This document shows, one piece after another, positions 53,513 through 64,000 of a DNA stretch of 64,000 nt (position 1 is its first letter; the number at the start of each line of letters is the position of its first letter). The notes under the pieces are model-generated. The model was given only the letters and a program-made list of their open reading frames with translations, was not told where the DNA came from and did no database searches. A program made the position numbers and the translations under genes. The DNA comes from Pectinophora gossypiella. Taxonomy: Eukaryota; Arthropoda; Insecta; Lepidoptera; Gelechiidae. Where the stretch lies: positions 23,433,700 through 23,497,699 of the forward strand of contig NC_065433.1 in NCBI RefSeq assembly GCF_024362695.1. Direction: 5' to 3'.

Positions 53513-54167
53513 GACACGATTTAGGATTTGTTAAAAAGAGAAAGAAAGAACATGATGACTCTTTCACATCGTACGCGCTGTCAGATTGTAGTCACTATTG
53601 CAGAACAGGTAAGGTTCATAGCAACATAATATCATTAAACATCATTGACCTTATCCATTGGGATACGTACGGCCGATCTTATTTGACTAACATTATTCGT
53701 CAACTACTGGGATAAAATCGCTTTTTTTTTAGTTTATTAATTATTAAAATGGTAAGTGACACCCAGCGTCTATTGAAGATTTGTTCTCTTATGACTGACT
53801 CTATTATGCATAAAAATATGAATAGCTTTACGGAATAAAAATTCAAGAACTCCGTTATTAAAATATAATTTATTTATTTATCCAACTATCTTTTATTCGA
53901 GACGCTGAAGATCTCGGCCAGTTTGCGAACTAAATCAGTCTTTTGATGTCCGTAGTAAAAACTGATTGAAAGTGGTTTGAACTCATTTCTAAATAAATTT
54001 CCGGAAATTAATTGTGGCGGTGAATAATTTAATTTATGAGATGATAAACGAGACTCGCATTACTTATTTAGGACTCCTTAGGGAAAACCGGCGAGCTACG
54101 CTAACTCAAAATTAAGAAGATTTATCCATATAATTTTGGCTGTATAAAAATATATTCACGGAACTTT
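53513..54167. other. No recognisable gene
   Basis: AT-rich; the 70-codon frame at 53503-53715 starts in the SINE tail and has no domain. Confidence 0.5.
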
Positions 54168-54433
54168 GATTTGCCTCGTGGAGAAAGGACTACACGGCCG
54201 CAATTCCCCGTGAGGTTGGCCAGAGCCACAAGCCACTAGAACAACTTGTATGGTGTACCATATGGCGTCTAGGGCCCTGTGCCGAGGTTTTTCTCGCAGC
54301 TTCTTTTCCCCGGCTATACAGGTTATGAGAAGCTGCAGTAGTTTTAGGCGGATGAGACGTTCGTTATGTAAAAATTGACGATTCAAAGTGTAACTATGTT
54401 ACCTACTGAATAAAGATATTTTTGAATTTGAAA
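54168..54433 (+). mobile_element. LINE-like 3' end (family I), longest copy
   Basis: TGATTTGCCTCGTGGAGAAA, CCGCAATTCCCCGTGAGGTT, then the block CCCTGTGCCGAGGTTTTTCT, GCAGTAGTTTTAGGCGGATG and AATAAAGATATTTTTGAATT. Confidence 0.68.
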
Positions 54434-54507
54434 TTGACAGATTACTAATTATTTATGTTATCATAGAATAAATAATGATATAATAGTACATATAGAACTG
54501 CAACTAT

Positions 54508-54625
54508 CCGCCCCGCACCAATTCGTATCGGGCGCCGAGTTACATTTACTTCACCCCCTCTGAGTCATCCTTTAATCTAAAGTAACAGTGACCGTGCGGG
54601 GATTGTCTGTCACTCTCAGATTTTT
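54508..54625 (-). repeat. Dispersed repeat O
   Basis: CCGCCCCGCACCAATTCGTA, TCACCCCCTCTGAGTCATCC and AATCTAAAGTAACAGTGACC are the reverse of the order at 690-1372. Confidence 0.55.
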
Positions 54626-54684
54626 GACAGCTTTTACAACTTAATACATTATCTGTATTTTTTTTATCATCAACATAACATACG

Positions 54685-54900
54685 CTCAGGAATGCATTCC
54701 CGATTGGAGTAAGACGAACATCCATCGCAAGATGAGATAAATAAGTAAGTAAAATGTTTATTTTTCATAAAAAAGAAAATATGGGTACAATAAAAACCCC
54801 ACAAAACCACGCTTGACCGAACTTTCAGTTAGACCAACGTAAAATTGGTCTAATGGAAAACCCAACGTGTTTCACATCAATTGCTATAATACTGCGCGTG
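54685..54900 (-). repeat. Repeat M, split by an AT-rich insertion
   Basis: CGATTGGAGTAAGACGAACA and CCATCGCAAGATGAGATAAA, then about 50 bp of foreign AT-rich DNA (with AAAATGTTTATTTTTC), then CACGCTTGACCGAACTTTCA and GTTAGACCAACGT. Confidence 0.5.
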
Positions 54901-55317
54901 GGAAGATGCCCGACTTTCCTATATAATATTTATATACATTATTTCCTATATATAATATGATACATTTTAATCTAATGCGGCAGTACCCCGGATGTCCATG
55001 GTCCCATATAACCAAGCACATAACCCAAGGGAATGACGATTCAGTTGTTTTAAGGCCTTAACCGTTAACCAGCGACGCGAAACAGACAGATTAGAAATTG
55101 ACAATGGCTTTTCCATGCATGTGTTAGTTTAGGATCACTCGCACTGAACAGAGATAGAAACAGTTATTATCTCACATGGGCAACTTCAGAATCAAATTCA
55201 AACTAACTTGGCCGGTATAGATAGAGGATATGTACAAAATTATGTAAAATGTATCCCCTTAATACATAATATTCGCAGTTTCACAGTTGACTCGACCATT
55301 ATAGACGGCGATACGGC

Positions 55318-55430
55318 TTAACACCTATCAGACTGATCTAACAGAAAGCTCTGTGAGGTGTGGGTCCTTAGTTAATCTTGTGATGAATGTACCTCTATCC
55401 CGAATGGGATAGTCGTGAACATATTATGTT
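55318..55430 (+). repeat. Repeat M
   Basis: CTAACAGAAAGCTCTGTGAG, GTGTGGGTCCTTAGTTAATC and CCCGAATGGGATAGTCGTGA, the inverse of 23258-23371. Confidence 0.55.
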
Positions 55431-55455
55431 ATTTTATTTATCATCAGATCAATAT

Positions 55456-55561
55456 TAGGGTAGTGTCAAACTAGTCAAATCAGTTACTTTTTACTAAACG
55501 TCAAAATACGAAATTACTATGGAATTTGTATGAAAACTCACACTGTGACGTCATAGAAAAA
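55456..55561 (-). mobile_element. MITE family F fragment joined to repeat O
   Basis: CAAACTAGTCAAATCAGTTA to TGTGACGTCATAGAAAAACG (TGACGTCA at 55546-55553). It stops where repeat O (GGCGCCTGATACGAATTGAT, 55562-55630) begins. Confidence 0.7.
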
Positions 55562-55630
55562 CGGCGCCTGATACGAATTGATGCGGGGCGGAGAGTTCAC
55601 TTCTATACGTTGCACTATTCTTTGTTCTAT
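55562..55630 (+). repeat. Dispersed repeat O fragment
   Basis: GCGCCTGATACGAATTGATG, CGGGGCGGAGAGTTCAC and TTCTTTGTTCTATGCTG. Confidence 0.5.
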
Positions 55631-56975
55631 GCTGACGGTACAATACTAAATAAGGATACACTAAAACGAGATGGTAAATGAACTCCTGACACGCTCTCGA
55701 GTTTCAGTTTCATCATTTTGCCGTCTCTGGAAGGAAACAGAGAAAAATCTCTACCTACAAACACGTAGAACCACTTACCACCGATCACGTAACCTCATTA
55801 TTCCGCCAAACTTCTCACACTGAGTCTGAGAAACCCAGCCAATACAAGTTGCTTGTTTGCTAAACTGATTTTTCTTTGAACTAAGCGAAAGATTCTTTAC
55901 TTTTTCTACTTTCGAGATTGGCGCGAGTTTTGTTGCTCAATAAATCAACTGTCCTTGTTCTTGACAGTTACGGCAATTGTGCAATATTTTTCCATAATAT
56001 CTATTTAATGTTCGTACCTTCACTGCAGAAGCTGTTGAGCTGCCTCTATTGTTTTCACACTTTACTTTAATCAAGTGAAAATATCTACATATTATACGTA
56101 CTCATAACATACCATACCATTGTATTTAAGTCTATAAATTATGTAATACAAACTGGATTTAAAGAAAAGAAAGGAAAACATGAAACAGTAGGACTAGGGC
56201 CCTGTGCTGGGAGGTTTTCTGGCCACGTCTTTCCCTCAGCGTTACAGATTCCGATGTGGTAATAGTATTACAGCTAGTCACATAATATGTAATTAAATTT
56301 TTTGACGTTCAAAAAGCGCTAACTTTGTAAGCCAATTTTGAAAAAAAAAAACTTTGGTTTAGCCTTTCGAGCTCAAAAATGACAAGAGCTCTTATTTAAA
56401 ATAACGTCAAATATGACTACTACCAATCCATTATCAAGAAGTAAGGTCTTCCAAGTCACCAAAACTTGGTAAAATTCTAACGTTACGTAATATGTGTGTG
56501 TAAAAATCCCCAAAAAGCTGCCAAAACAGTGAGATCTTAGATTTCTTAAATCGCTTCTTTGCTAAAATTAAAACATTAAAATTTCATATAAATTACAACC
56601 ATAGTAAATTCAAGAAAGTATTACTATAATATTTGGGAGAGGGAAAGAAAAAAAAACGTGCGCGTTATCGCGTGTATGGCCGTGACACCATAGGGGCCGT
56701 GTTTCCATTGAACATTAATATTTACTACTTATAATAAAAAGTGACGGATTAATGGATCTTTGAATCATTAATCATTGAACAAGAGAGGGCTATGGTGACG
56801 GACAGTGGATATGGAGTAATGATTAGGAAAGAAAGAAAATATTTATTACTTTTTTCGTATAAAAGGAATAAATTTACCTTCTGTTCTTAAAATAGAACAT
56901 AATATTTTGATATACATTTTGTTTATTAATCGGTAAATATTTACTAAAACTTCAATGTTTGAAGCTGTAGTTTGG
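55631..56975. other. No recognisable gene; one LINE-type fragment
   Basis: AGGGCCCTGTGCTGGGAGGT and TTTCCCTCAGCGTTACAGAT near 56198-56255 resemble the family I block in layout. The rest is unassigned AT-rich DNA. Confidence 0.45.
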
Positions 56976-57073
56976 ATTGATCAATGTGAGGAAGCAAGAC
57001 AAGTAGATAGGTATAGAAATGTCACATTCGAAGCAAATGGATTTTCATAGCCTTTGCTTATATGAATGAATGT
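56976..57073 (+). mobile_element. RTE-like LINE 3' end, decayed
   Basis: TTGATCAATGTGAGGAAGCA, GAAGCAAATGGATTTTCATA and GCCTTTGCTTATATGAATGA align with 1163-1272 with a few gaps. Confidence 0.6.
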
Positions 57074-57138
57074 TTAATACTAGGTTTGTTGCAGATAGTA
57101 AGATAAAAGTCAGTACGTCTTTTAATTTACATCAACAG

Positions 57139-57458
57139 CGTATACGTATATACGTCCTACTGCTGGGCACAGGCCTTCCCTCAATCAACCGGAGAGGGTA
57201 TGGAGCATACTCCACCACGCTGCTCGAGTGCGGGTTGGTGGAGGTGTTTTTACGGCTAATAGCCGGGACCAACGGCATAACGTGCCCTCCGAAGCACGGA
57301 ATCGTCTTAGTTTTTCGGACCATCAGGTGATTCTAGCCTGAAAAGTCCTTACCAAACAAAGGACAGTCTCACAAAGTGACTTCGTCAATGTCCCCATCGG
57401 GAATCGAACCCGGACCTCCAGATCGTCAGCCTAACGCTCTAACCACCAGACCACGGAG
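57139..57458 (-). mobile_element. SINE-B, full length
   Basis: Minus strand: GTGGTCTGGTGGTTAGAGCG, GGTTCGATTCCC, ATCACCTGATGGTCCGAAAA, core CTTCGGAGGGCACGTTATGC, CCGGTTGATTGAGGGAAGGC and CTGTGCCCAGCAGTAGGACG. No clear duplication. Confidence 0.87.
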
Positions 57459-57959
57459 AATTTTGTTTTTAAAATTTATTTATTTTTAATTTATTTAAAA
57501 GGCATCCGGCAAAAGACGTCGTTTCTTAACGAACGGGCACTCGTCGAGTCAGCAACCCGTTGCGACTACAAAGGTTGTCGAGCGGCCTCCGGTCAACGAC
57601 CCCGACTGACCGGCGTATGCGCCGCGTATTCGCGTTTTACATTAACAATTCTTAGAACTGTCGTGCTATTCTGTAATGCGCGTGATTTTGTGGCAATGAG
57701 GGACTTTCCAGGCTACGTTCACCAAAAACAATATTTTATATATATTTATATAAATAAATATATGTATAGTAGTATGTATGTATATAGGTACTGAATCCGT
57801 GACCCGTCTACTATAAGGATTTGTCTCCCATCCACTTCGTGTCATTTATAATCGGCCAAGCCCGACTAAAGCCATGTTATACTGTTATACTAATTTATGT
57901 TCCTCTACTATTATTTACAGTAAAGCCGACACGTCAAGTCGTTTGTCTTTTATTCTTGA
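57459..57959. other. No recognisable gene
   Basis: Unassigned. A short GC-richer stretch (57490-57640) has no long frame. Confidence 0.5.
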
Positions 57960-58180
57960 ATTCATCATTAAAAACATTTAATTCTTCTCCAAATATGGTC
58001 ATCTGCACCAATTTCATAGCGGCCGGCACAACATGTATTCCTTTTCCATTCATTTCTGTCAGTCGTCACCTCAGTACTCACACCTTTCACACACACATCC
58101 TTCTTTACACAATCCATCCACTTTCTTGGGTCGTCCCCTACTCCTGTGTCCATCCACATTCGTACTCATAACTTTCCTCG
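57960..58180 (-). pseudogene. Decayed LINE C-terminus
   Basis: The minus-strand frame gives GDDPRKWMDCVKKDVCVKGV and STEVTTDRNEWKRNTCCAG. Same family as 29395-29610. Only the last coding segment is left. Confidence 0.6.
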
Positions 58181-58214
58181 TTGTAGTTCTCTTCTATCGA
58201 CATGTCTATTGTGA

Positions 58215-58310
58215 TTTATTTTTTTTTGACCTGACTTATTGTAGATTTGCCGCAGATGGCATTAACTACTTGGCCGCACAAATGGGGAGCGCTGAAGGCT
58301 CTCACCCGGT
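58215..58310 (-). mobile_element. Retroposon E, 5'-truncated, 12-bp target-site duplication
   Basis: Plus strand: T-rich start, GACCTGACTTATTGTAGATT, TGCCGCAGATGGCATTAACT and GAGCGCTGAAGGCTCTCACC. TGTCTATTGTGA at 58203-58214 and 58311-58322. Truncation at the duplication indicates LINE-type reverse transcription. Confidence 0.87.
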
Positions 58311-58322
58311 TGTCTATTGTGA

Positions 58323-61264
58323 GCCGTAATGATCCGTAAAGGCACTTGACTGGTTCAGATTATGTTGAATTCACTGTTTCCCAACAACTCATAGAGCGCA
58401 GTTTTGTTTTTTATAATAATTAGGACCAACATATTCCTCTCAGGGAGTTTGTATTAAACGTCTCTCGAAATTATTTTTTGATTTCTTAATTAGGAACTTA
58501 GTTAATTAAGAAACTGTTATAATGTTTCAGGATATATTTAACGTGTTATGTTGTAGATATGTGATTGCACGTTTGGTTTAAATTATGTACATGTTATCTA
58601 ATATAGTTTAATCAAACAGTGACAAAAGTTGAATGCTGGAGGCGCAGAATTAGCGACCATATCGTTTTTAATCTGAAACGGATTTGCCGTCTATAAACTA
58701 AATATCTATTACTAGACAGTTTACTTAATAATTTCAAACACTATAACAAATTGAGGTCTAGCTAAATAAAAAAACTAGTAATAAATTAGTGTTGTGCAAC
58801 CGTGAAATGTGAAATAAAGTTTCGCAAACGCTAAGCTAAGGTCATAACATAATACGTAATGACAATTCGCAACAAAACAAAAGGAAACATAAAACTTTAA
58901 AACGTTTCAAAACTCGCTTGAGCTACTGTGTACGGCATGTCCATTAGGTTCATTTTAGCTTACATCGAGCAATTATTATTCCTTTGTATTACAAAGTACC
59001 TCTTAGCTTCAAAAGCAAGAGAAAGTAGGCTTTATCTTTTAAGGGATTTGCCATAGAACAACTGTACACAGTGGTGGAAGAAAGGGATAAAGGGATATAT
59101 CGCAAAGCATAACGCATAGCAGAATTGTTTAGCAATAATAACAACAATTACAAGCACATCAAAACTGAGATAAAAAATACCTTTACAAAAATACAAGCAT
59201 TTCACAAACAGTAAAATTTCGCTTCACTTTTGAGGTTATAAACTTCATTGTGTGTGAAATGGTAGTTTTCCTTTAATGAGATTTTTTCTGACTTGCGAAG
59301 ACAATGCGTTATCCAAGTAACAACGCCAGTCTGGCCTCAAAAGCGGTGTGAAGTCGCTTGTCGTTTTGTACCGTCATTTTAGTAATAAAAAGCTGGGGTA
59401 CCAGTCACGCTAGAAATTATAAATCAGGTGTACACGTCAGAAAATTAGTGTTGAGCGTATTAACGTTGCAATTTAATGTGTTACTTCCTTTATATAAGAC
59501 AAAAATGAGTGAGGCGTAAGGGTGGTTATACTTATGAATAAAGTAATTTTCATAACTGCTAAAATATTGCCCGTAAGAATATGAAAGATTTACGAGAAAT
59601 AAAGCCTCTGCGATTTAACTCGGGGTTAATAAACCACGGTATCTTCACTCCAGTTCTTAAACACAGAAGGCTGCAGTCGAAAAGCTAATTAACGGCTCCA
59701 GCAAAGTTTATTAAAACAATTTGCAGTAAAACCAGTTCTATGTAGCTACTCTGTGATCCGGACACTCTATACATAAATCTCGTTTTTACACAAACATTTG
59801 CAGATGCAGTCTGTGCCGCCTTATCCCGTGCGAGCGAGCGAGACAGATAGTCTCCTAATTCTCCTTACGTCGTCTTTGATAGTCTAAAGGGACGCGCAAC
59901 TTAAGGTAGCCAAGTTCATATCGGTGCGGGGCGAAGTGTCCCTTCTATGCCTTGTTTATTCTATGGTCCGAGTACGGGCTACGAGCTAGCCTTTCAAACC
60001 GGTTTCGTTCGTGGTCTGCTTTGCACGACTTGCTATTGTCCAGCAAAATCACTTTTGTGGTAACTATTTATAGAATAACTTTAGACATTTAAACTGTACA
60101 AGACAAAGCATAAAATGAGCAATGATGAAACGCTTGAGCAATCAATTTGTCGGAAAGTGGAGTGAGTTTTTTGAAATTAGTGCTTCTGTCTTGCTAAATT
60201 AAACTAGGAATGATTATGCCATACTTAAACAAATGCATAGAACGCACGACGCTGGAGAAAAGGGACGGATGACGTGAGAGAGAGGAAAGAAGAATGATTG
60301 TGTGTGCGCGGAACAATTTTGTATTTCTTTTAAATAAAAGCGTTATTTGTCGAAAAGAAACCTGTTATACTGAAAGCCCGCTCCCACATAGATGTTGCTT
60401 TGAAGTTAAAGTAAACCCTCTAGTCTCCAAAACAGCTATTATACGCGTCGCATCCTATGTAAATGAAATCGACAAACTATCCGTGTACCACGCCGTGTGA
60501 TTACCATACTCAATGACTGTTGCCCCTTATCTTACAAGTAGGAAGCCAATAATATACAACACAACTTTAGCAACACCTCGTAAAAACAAAGAATTAAAAT
60601 TGCAAATGATTTTGACTGCGTATACCTGAATCAAACTCAACACGAATGTCTTTTTTCTCTTTAAGGAGAAGAAAAGAGAAATCCGAGTTTCGTATTCTCT
60701 CAGTAAGTGTGCAAAAAAGGTCTTAAATATACAGTCGATCACATTATACGCCGTGCGAATTAACAAGACACCTCACTACAACAACCCTCTCGATGTGAGG
60801 TACTTAGTTAATTGGTCGGGTTATACGCAAACATGTCATGCAGTAATGAAATTACAAAATAATATTTATTGTCTGTGAAATTCACTGTGATCGACAGTAA
60901 AAATGAAAATATGAGCAAATTAATTGTATATATTTTATCCATGTGCTAATAATAGGTCATTACGGTATTACACTGAATCATGAACAAATAACAAATGAGC
61001 TGTATCGTACATATGAACTGATACTGTTCGGCAAGTATTTACACAAAACAAATAAATTCCGGGGAAAATATTGGAAATGACAGACTGACTCGTCGACAGT
61101 GTAAGGCTTTTCAACGAAAAATTCCCGTAAATGGTTGGGGAAAGAATAAATAACAGATATGAAAAACTAAATGATAACAAATAAATGCATTGGGCTGTTC
61201 CTACCAAAGGGATCACGTTTTTTGTTTTAAAATGGTCGTAATCCAAGTACGCCATTGCTGGCTA
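58323..61264. other. 2.9 kb mostly without recognisable features
   Basis: Apart from a diverged repeat O copy at 59790-59965 (GCGAGCGAGACAGATAGTCT, TCGGTGCGGGGCGAAGTGTC) I recognise nothing. Frames at 60294-60500, 60527-60766 and 60968-61255 have no domains. Confidence 0.5.
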
Positions 61265-61454
61265 CATCGCCTGATTGTTCGAAAACGTAAAATTAAGGCT
61301 TCGGAAGGCACGTTAAGCCGTTGGTCCCGGGCTAATAGCCCAAAAACCATCAACCCGCATTGTAGCAACGTGGTGGAGTATACTTCATATCCCCCTATGC
61401 CCAGCAGTGGGATGTATATATATGCTGTTTATATTTATTTATTTATTTATTTAG
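61265..61454 (+). mobile_element. SINE-B, headless, (TTTA)n tail
   Basis: TCGCCTGATTGTTCGAAAAC, GGCTTCGGAAGGCACGTTAA, GCCGTTGGTCCCGGGCTAAT, CAACCCGCATTGTAGCAACG and TGCCCAGCAGTGGGATGTAT, followed by a (TTTA)n run. Confidence 0.8.
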
Positions 61455-62012
61455 ATAGGTATACCAACAGTACACATATTGTAAAGTTATACAATACAAG
61501 TCTTAAATTAGTTTTTGTATATGTGCTCCAATTACAGGTACACACAACATTCGTAATTACAACAACAAACTTATATATCTAAGTGTATATATATTTATAT
61601 ATAATTAAATATGTATAAAACTTATATTATATTATGTTATGTAATAATGAGTACTTACTATTCAGAAATAAATACAGGATAAGTTGTACACACATTTGCG
61701 GCCACGTCATGTTACTATCAAGATGATACATCCTGCTACACGCATGTGTGTAATGTGTAAGTATCAAGATCAGACTATGACTAGTTTATGTTTACTACAC
61801 GCACGCTTATGTCGCGTGTTTATAGAACCCACAATTGCTCGACTGACATTACAATAGACTATCTCTGTCTGTGACTAAACATGTCAAGGTAAGATTAGAG
61901 AGCGGGCTCAGGCCTACTAGCAAAATTGTAACTGGTTTGTTATACATAAATAAAGCTAATTAAGTTATCCCGTAAGTCGAAGGTTCCGTGATGGACTAGA
62001 AACGTCTAGAAA

Positions 62013-62100
62013 CGGCCTCTGTGGTCTTTTGGTAAGTGTTGATCCCTCCTTCTGGAGGTACCAGGTTCGATTTCTGGTGAGGAGAAAAATCGCTTTGTGC
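62013..62100 (+). mobile_element. tRNA-like SINE-C head only
   Basis: GGCCTCTGTGGTCTTTTGGT (box A region) and CCAGGTTCGATTTCTGG (box B with a pairable T arm), then AAATCGCTTTGTGCTG. The acceptor stem does not pair, so this is not a functional tRNA. Confidence 0.6.
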
Positions 62101-62125
62101 TGTTTATTGTGCTACATATTTAGTG

Positions 62126-62600
62126 GAAATGGTCATATTTCATGAAACAGCCAACATAAGTTGACCATATCGTTGAAACGTCAAAGTTTAATGATAATTC
62201 AACGTTTGGCCATATCGTTAAAGTAGGCGGTATCCATTCTATGTGGTGTAATAAAAATGCGAATAGTCGACTAATTTCTTAGGTTCAAAATTATGTACCT
62301 ATTCGATATGGAAAATTGTACAATTACATTGATTCATCGATTATAATATCAATCAAGTTTTAAATATAATCGACACCAGCGCCACTACCGGTGGATAATG
62401 CTACTAATTTTACGATATGATTGCCAACGTTTGGCCATATCATGAAGTAATCATGCATTTAGTTGCTCGTTAAACGTTTTGTGTTCATTTATTTGGCCAA
62501 ACTACATCATGATGTGGCCAACGTGTGATATTCTATTTCATGAAATGCTCGAGCACATCATGAAATGATCAATTCTAAGATCTGGCCACGACATATATTT
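62126..62600. repeat. Cluster of TTGGCCATATC(A/G)TGAA motifs
   Basis: Related motifs at 62131-62147, 62160-62178, 62205-62221 and 62429-62446 in direct orientation, and reversed as CATCATGATGTGGCCAACG at 62506-62524, with more TCATGAAAT half-sites at 62538-62575. It may be a non-autonomous transposon with repeated binding sites. Confidence 0.45.
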
Positions 62601-63392
62601 TAATACTGTCGATAAATGTTTCTACATAGGTCATTGGTCTGAGAAACATAGCTGTCATTGGAACCGCTAACACAAAACCCAGTTTGTTGAAATGTAGAAT
62701 GTTACGATTGCTATAATTGATGAAACTGTACATTCCAGTTCAACTACATTTTTGTACAAACTAACAAACACAGAGGTCTGGATATTGACCGGGCAAACTA
62801 CTGTGGAGTCTATCTGCAAACGGAAATGACGGTGGATTGTTCATGTCCTTAGAAGACCTGTAAAACGCCCGTCCCGAGGAGCTCTTACCTGGTGAGCGCG
62901 TGGAAAACGCAAAAATGGGCGGCTCAGGGAGATCTAGCGACACTAGGTTGACCGAGAACTAAAAACTCTCGGAGCCAGCTACTGAGGCTGCATAAAATCG
63001 CGAAGAGTAGCAGGCGATAATACGATTTAAAGAACATAATATATAACATAGTATCATAGGTAAGTATATAGTGGAAAATGTATTTAGGTAGGTACTTAAA
63101 TATTAACCAAAAATAAATTGTTTACAATGTCAAGCCACTTTCTCTGTTCATGATTCAGTATTAAAAAAAATAATCACCAAAAAAAGCGACAAACATAAAT
63201 AACACAAAAAAGTTTTACAAAAACTAGACAGTTCATGCTTACAATTTATTTCGTGAGTTTACTTACCTTCGCGTACCTACCTGACTATAACGGCGTTGCC
63301 AAACTTATCGAACTATTGAAATGATATACCAAACTACTCGTAATATAGTTTTGAAGACTAACCGCCTTATAACAGAAGGAAGACTAAAGACG

Positions 63393-63831
63393 AATATAGA
63401 ATATTATCGACAGAACGTCATTACATCCCCAGACTCGTAAAAGAGGCTATTGAAATCAGAAAACATAAAAAATTCAACAGGGAAGACGGGTTCAAATTAT
63501 CGACCATGTGGAATCCAGTAGTAGGTGTTGTAAAAAGCTTGAAACGGCCTAATGTGGTGAAAAAACGTGAGGACACAGTGAGTGCGGTTTGTCGTAGTGA
63601 GTTTGGTGCGAGTTCAGATGGTTCCGAACATTCCGATATCAAAAACATAAACAAGCGGCAAAGAAAGAGGGTAGACAGATATGTCTGCCCGTAGAAAATT
63701 ATGGATCTACCTACTCCACTCCTATCTCATCAGTCATCCCGTGATCATGGCACTTGCAACAGTGTCGAAATATCGGGAGTCTCATATCCCCATTTAAACG
63801 CGGTAAGAACCCGTTATTATGTGTTTTAATT
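63393..63831 (+). pseudogene. 5'-truncated Penelope-like element, C-terminal coding end and 3' UTR
   Basis: The open frame from the insertion point to the stop at 63692-63694 contains RHYIPRLVKEAIEIRKHKKF NREDGFKLS and MWNPVV. This is the pattern at the C-terminal side of the GIY-YIG endonuclease of Penelope-like elements (KEAIEI-K...NREDG...W-P). The 3' UTR has GTGTCGAAATATCGGGAGTC, a typical Penelope-type tail motif, and ends CCCATTTAAACGCGGTAAGA ... TTTTAATT. AAGACTAAAGACG at 63380-63392 and 63832-63844 is a perfect 13-bp duplication. The frame is undamaged, so it is recent. RT and most of the endonuclease are missing. Confidence 0.75.
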
Positions 63832-64000
63832 AAGACTAAAGACGTTTTAAAAGGTAACATTTTCCAGTATTTTCAATTGTCGCGACTCAAATCTACTTGT
63901 CGATAAGTTTGGTGGCACCCTGCGACGAACTTTTCATATTATCCGCTACATCAGTACATTCAGTACATTACCTGAAACAAACAAGATATATTTAGTATTG

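Overview
This 64 kb window looks like non-coding, transposon-rich DNA from a moth or butterfly (Lepidoptera). The inference rests on the repeats: several tRNA-headed SINE families with the layouts seen in lepidopteran genomes, RTE-type LINE 3' ends with short microsatellite tails, a Penelope-like 3' end, and many short fold-back MITEs in AT-rich DNA. I found no host protein-coding gene, rRNA gene, functional tRNA gene or CRISPR array. The longest open frames are chance frames, SINE/LINE sequence or low-complexity sequence.

Family labels used here are local. SINE-A (4 copies) has a tRNA box A followed by a 5S-rRNA-like internal promoter. SINE-B (9), SINE-C (12) and SINE-D (5) have tRNA-like heads where complete. 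Retroposon E (6) has a poly(A) tail, and all six copies lie on the minus strand. The MITE-like families are F (9), H (several, some paired), K (4), L (2), N (3), P (2) and S, plus a PIF/Harbinger-like element. LINE relics include RTE-like 3' ends (796-1272, 21031-21208, 25374-25785, 42291-42330, 56976-57073), a 2.2 kb decayed LINE body (31755-34030), other LINE C-termini (20310-20520, 29395-29610, 46826-46912, 46917-47115, 57960-58180) and a Penelope-like 3' end (63393-63831). Many insertions still show target-site duplications, so their boundaries are well supported.

Layout. 1-5 kb: MITEs, a LINE 3' end nested in repeat O, an H dimer, SINE-D and E. 5-13 kb: three SINE-A copies and a SINE-B in otherwise unassigned DNA. 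14.7-17.4 kb: a composite H-type element containing a GC-rich minisatellite, a TATCGATA cluster and a CpG-rich promoter-like block with a strong splice donor; this is the only hint of a host or element transcription unit. 18-30 kb: H dimer, K, N and L MITEs, LINE ends. 30.9-34.8 kb: a 3.9 kb element with identical 42-bp inverted termini, a 42-44-bp periodic internal repeat and a decayed LINE splitting that repeat. 35-64 kb: scattered SINEs, MITEs and LINE ends separated by long stretches with nothing recognisable, ending in a Penelope-like insertion.

The elements form a visible mobilisation network. SINE-A and SINE-B end in sequence that matches codons at a LINE C-terminus plus its tail. SINE-A, B and C share one central core. 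Small elements are nested in older MITEs.
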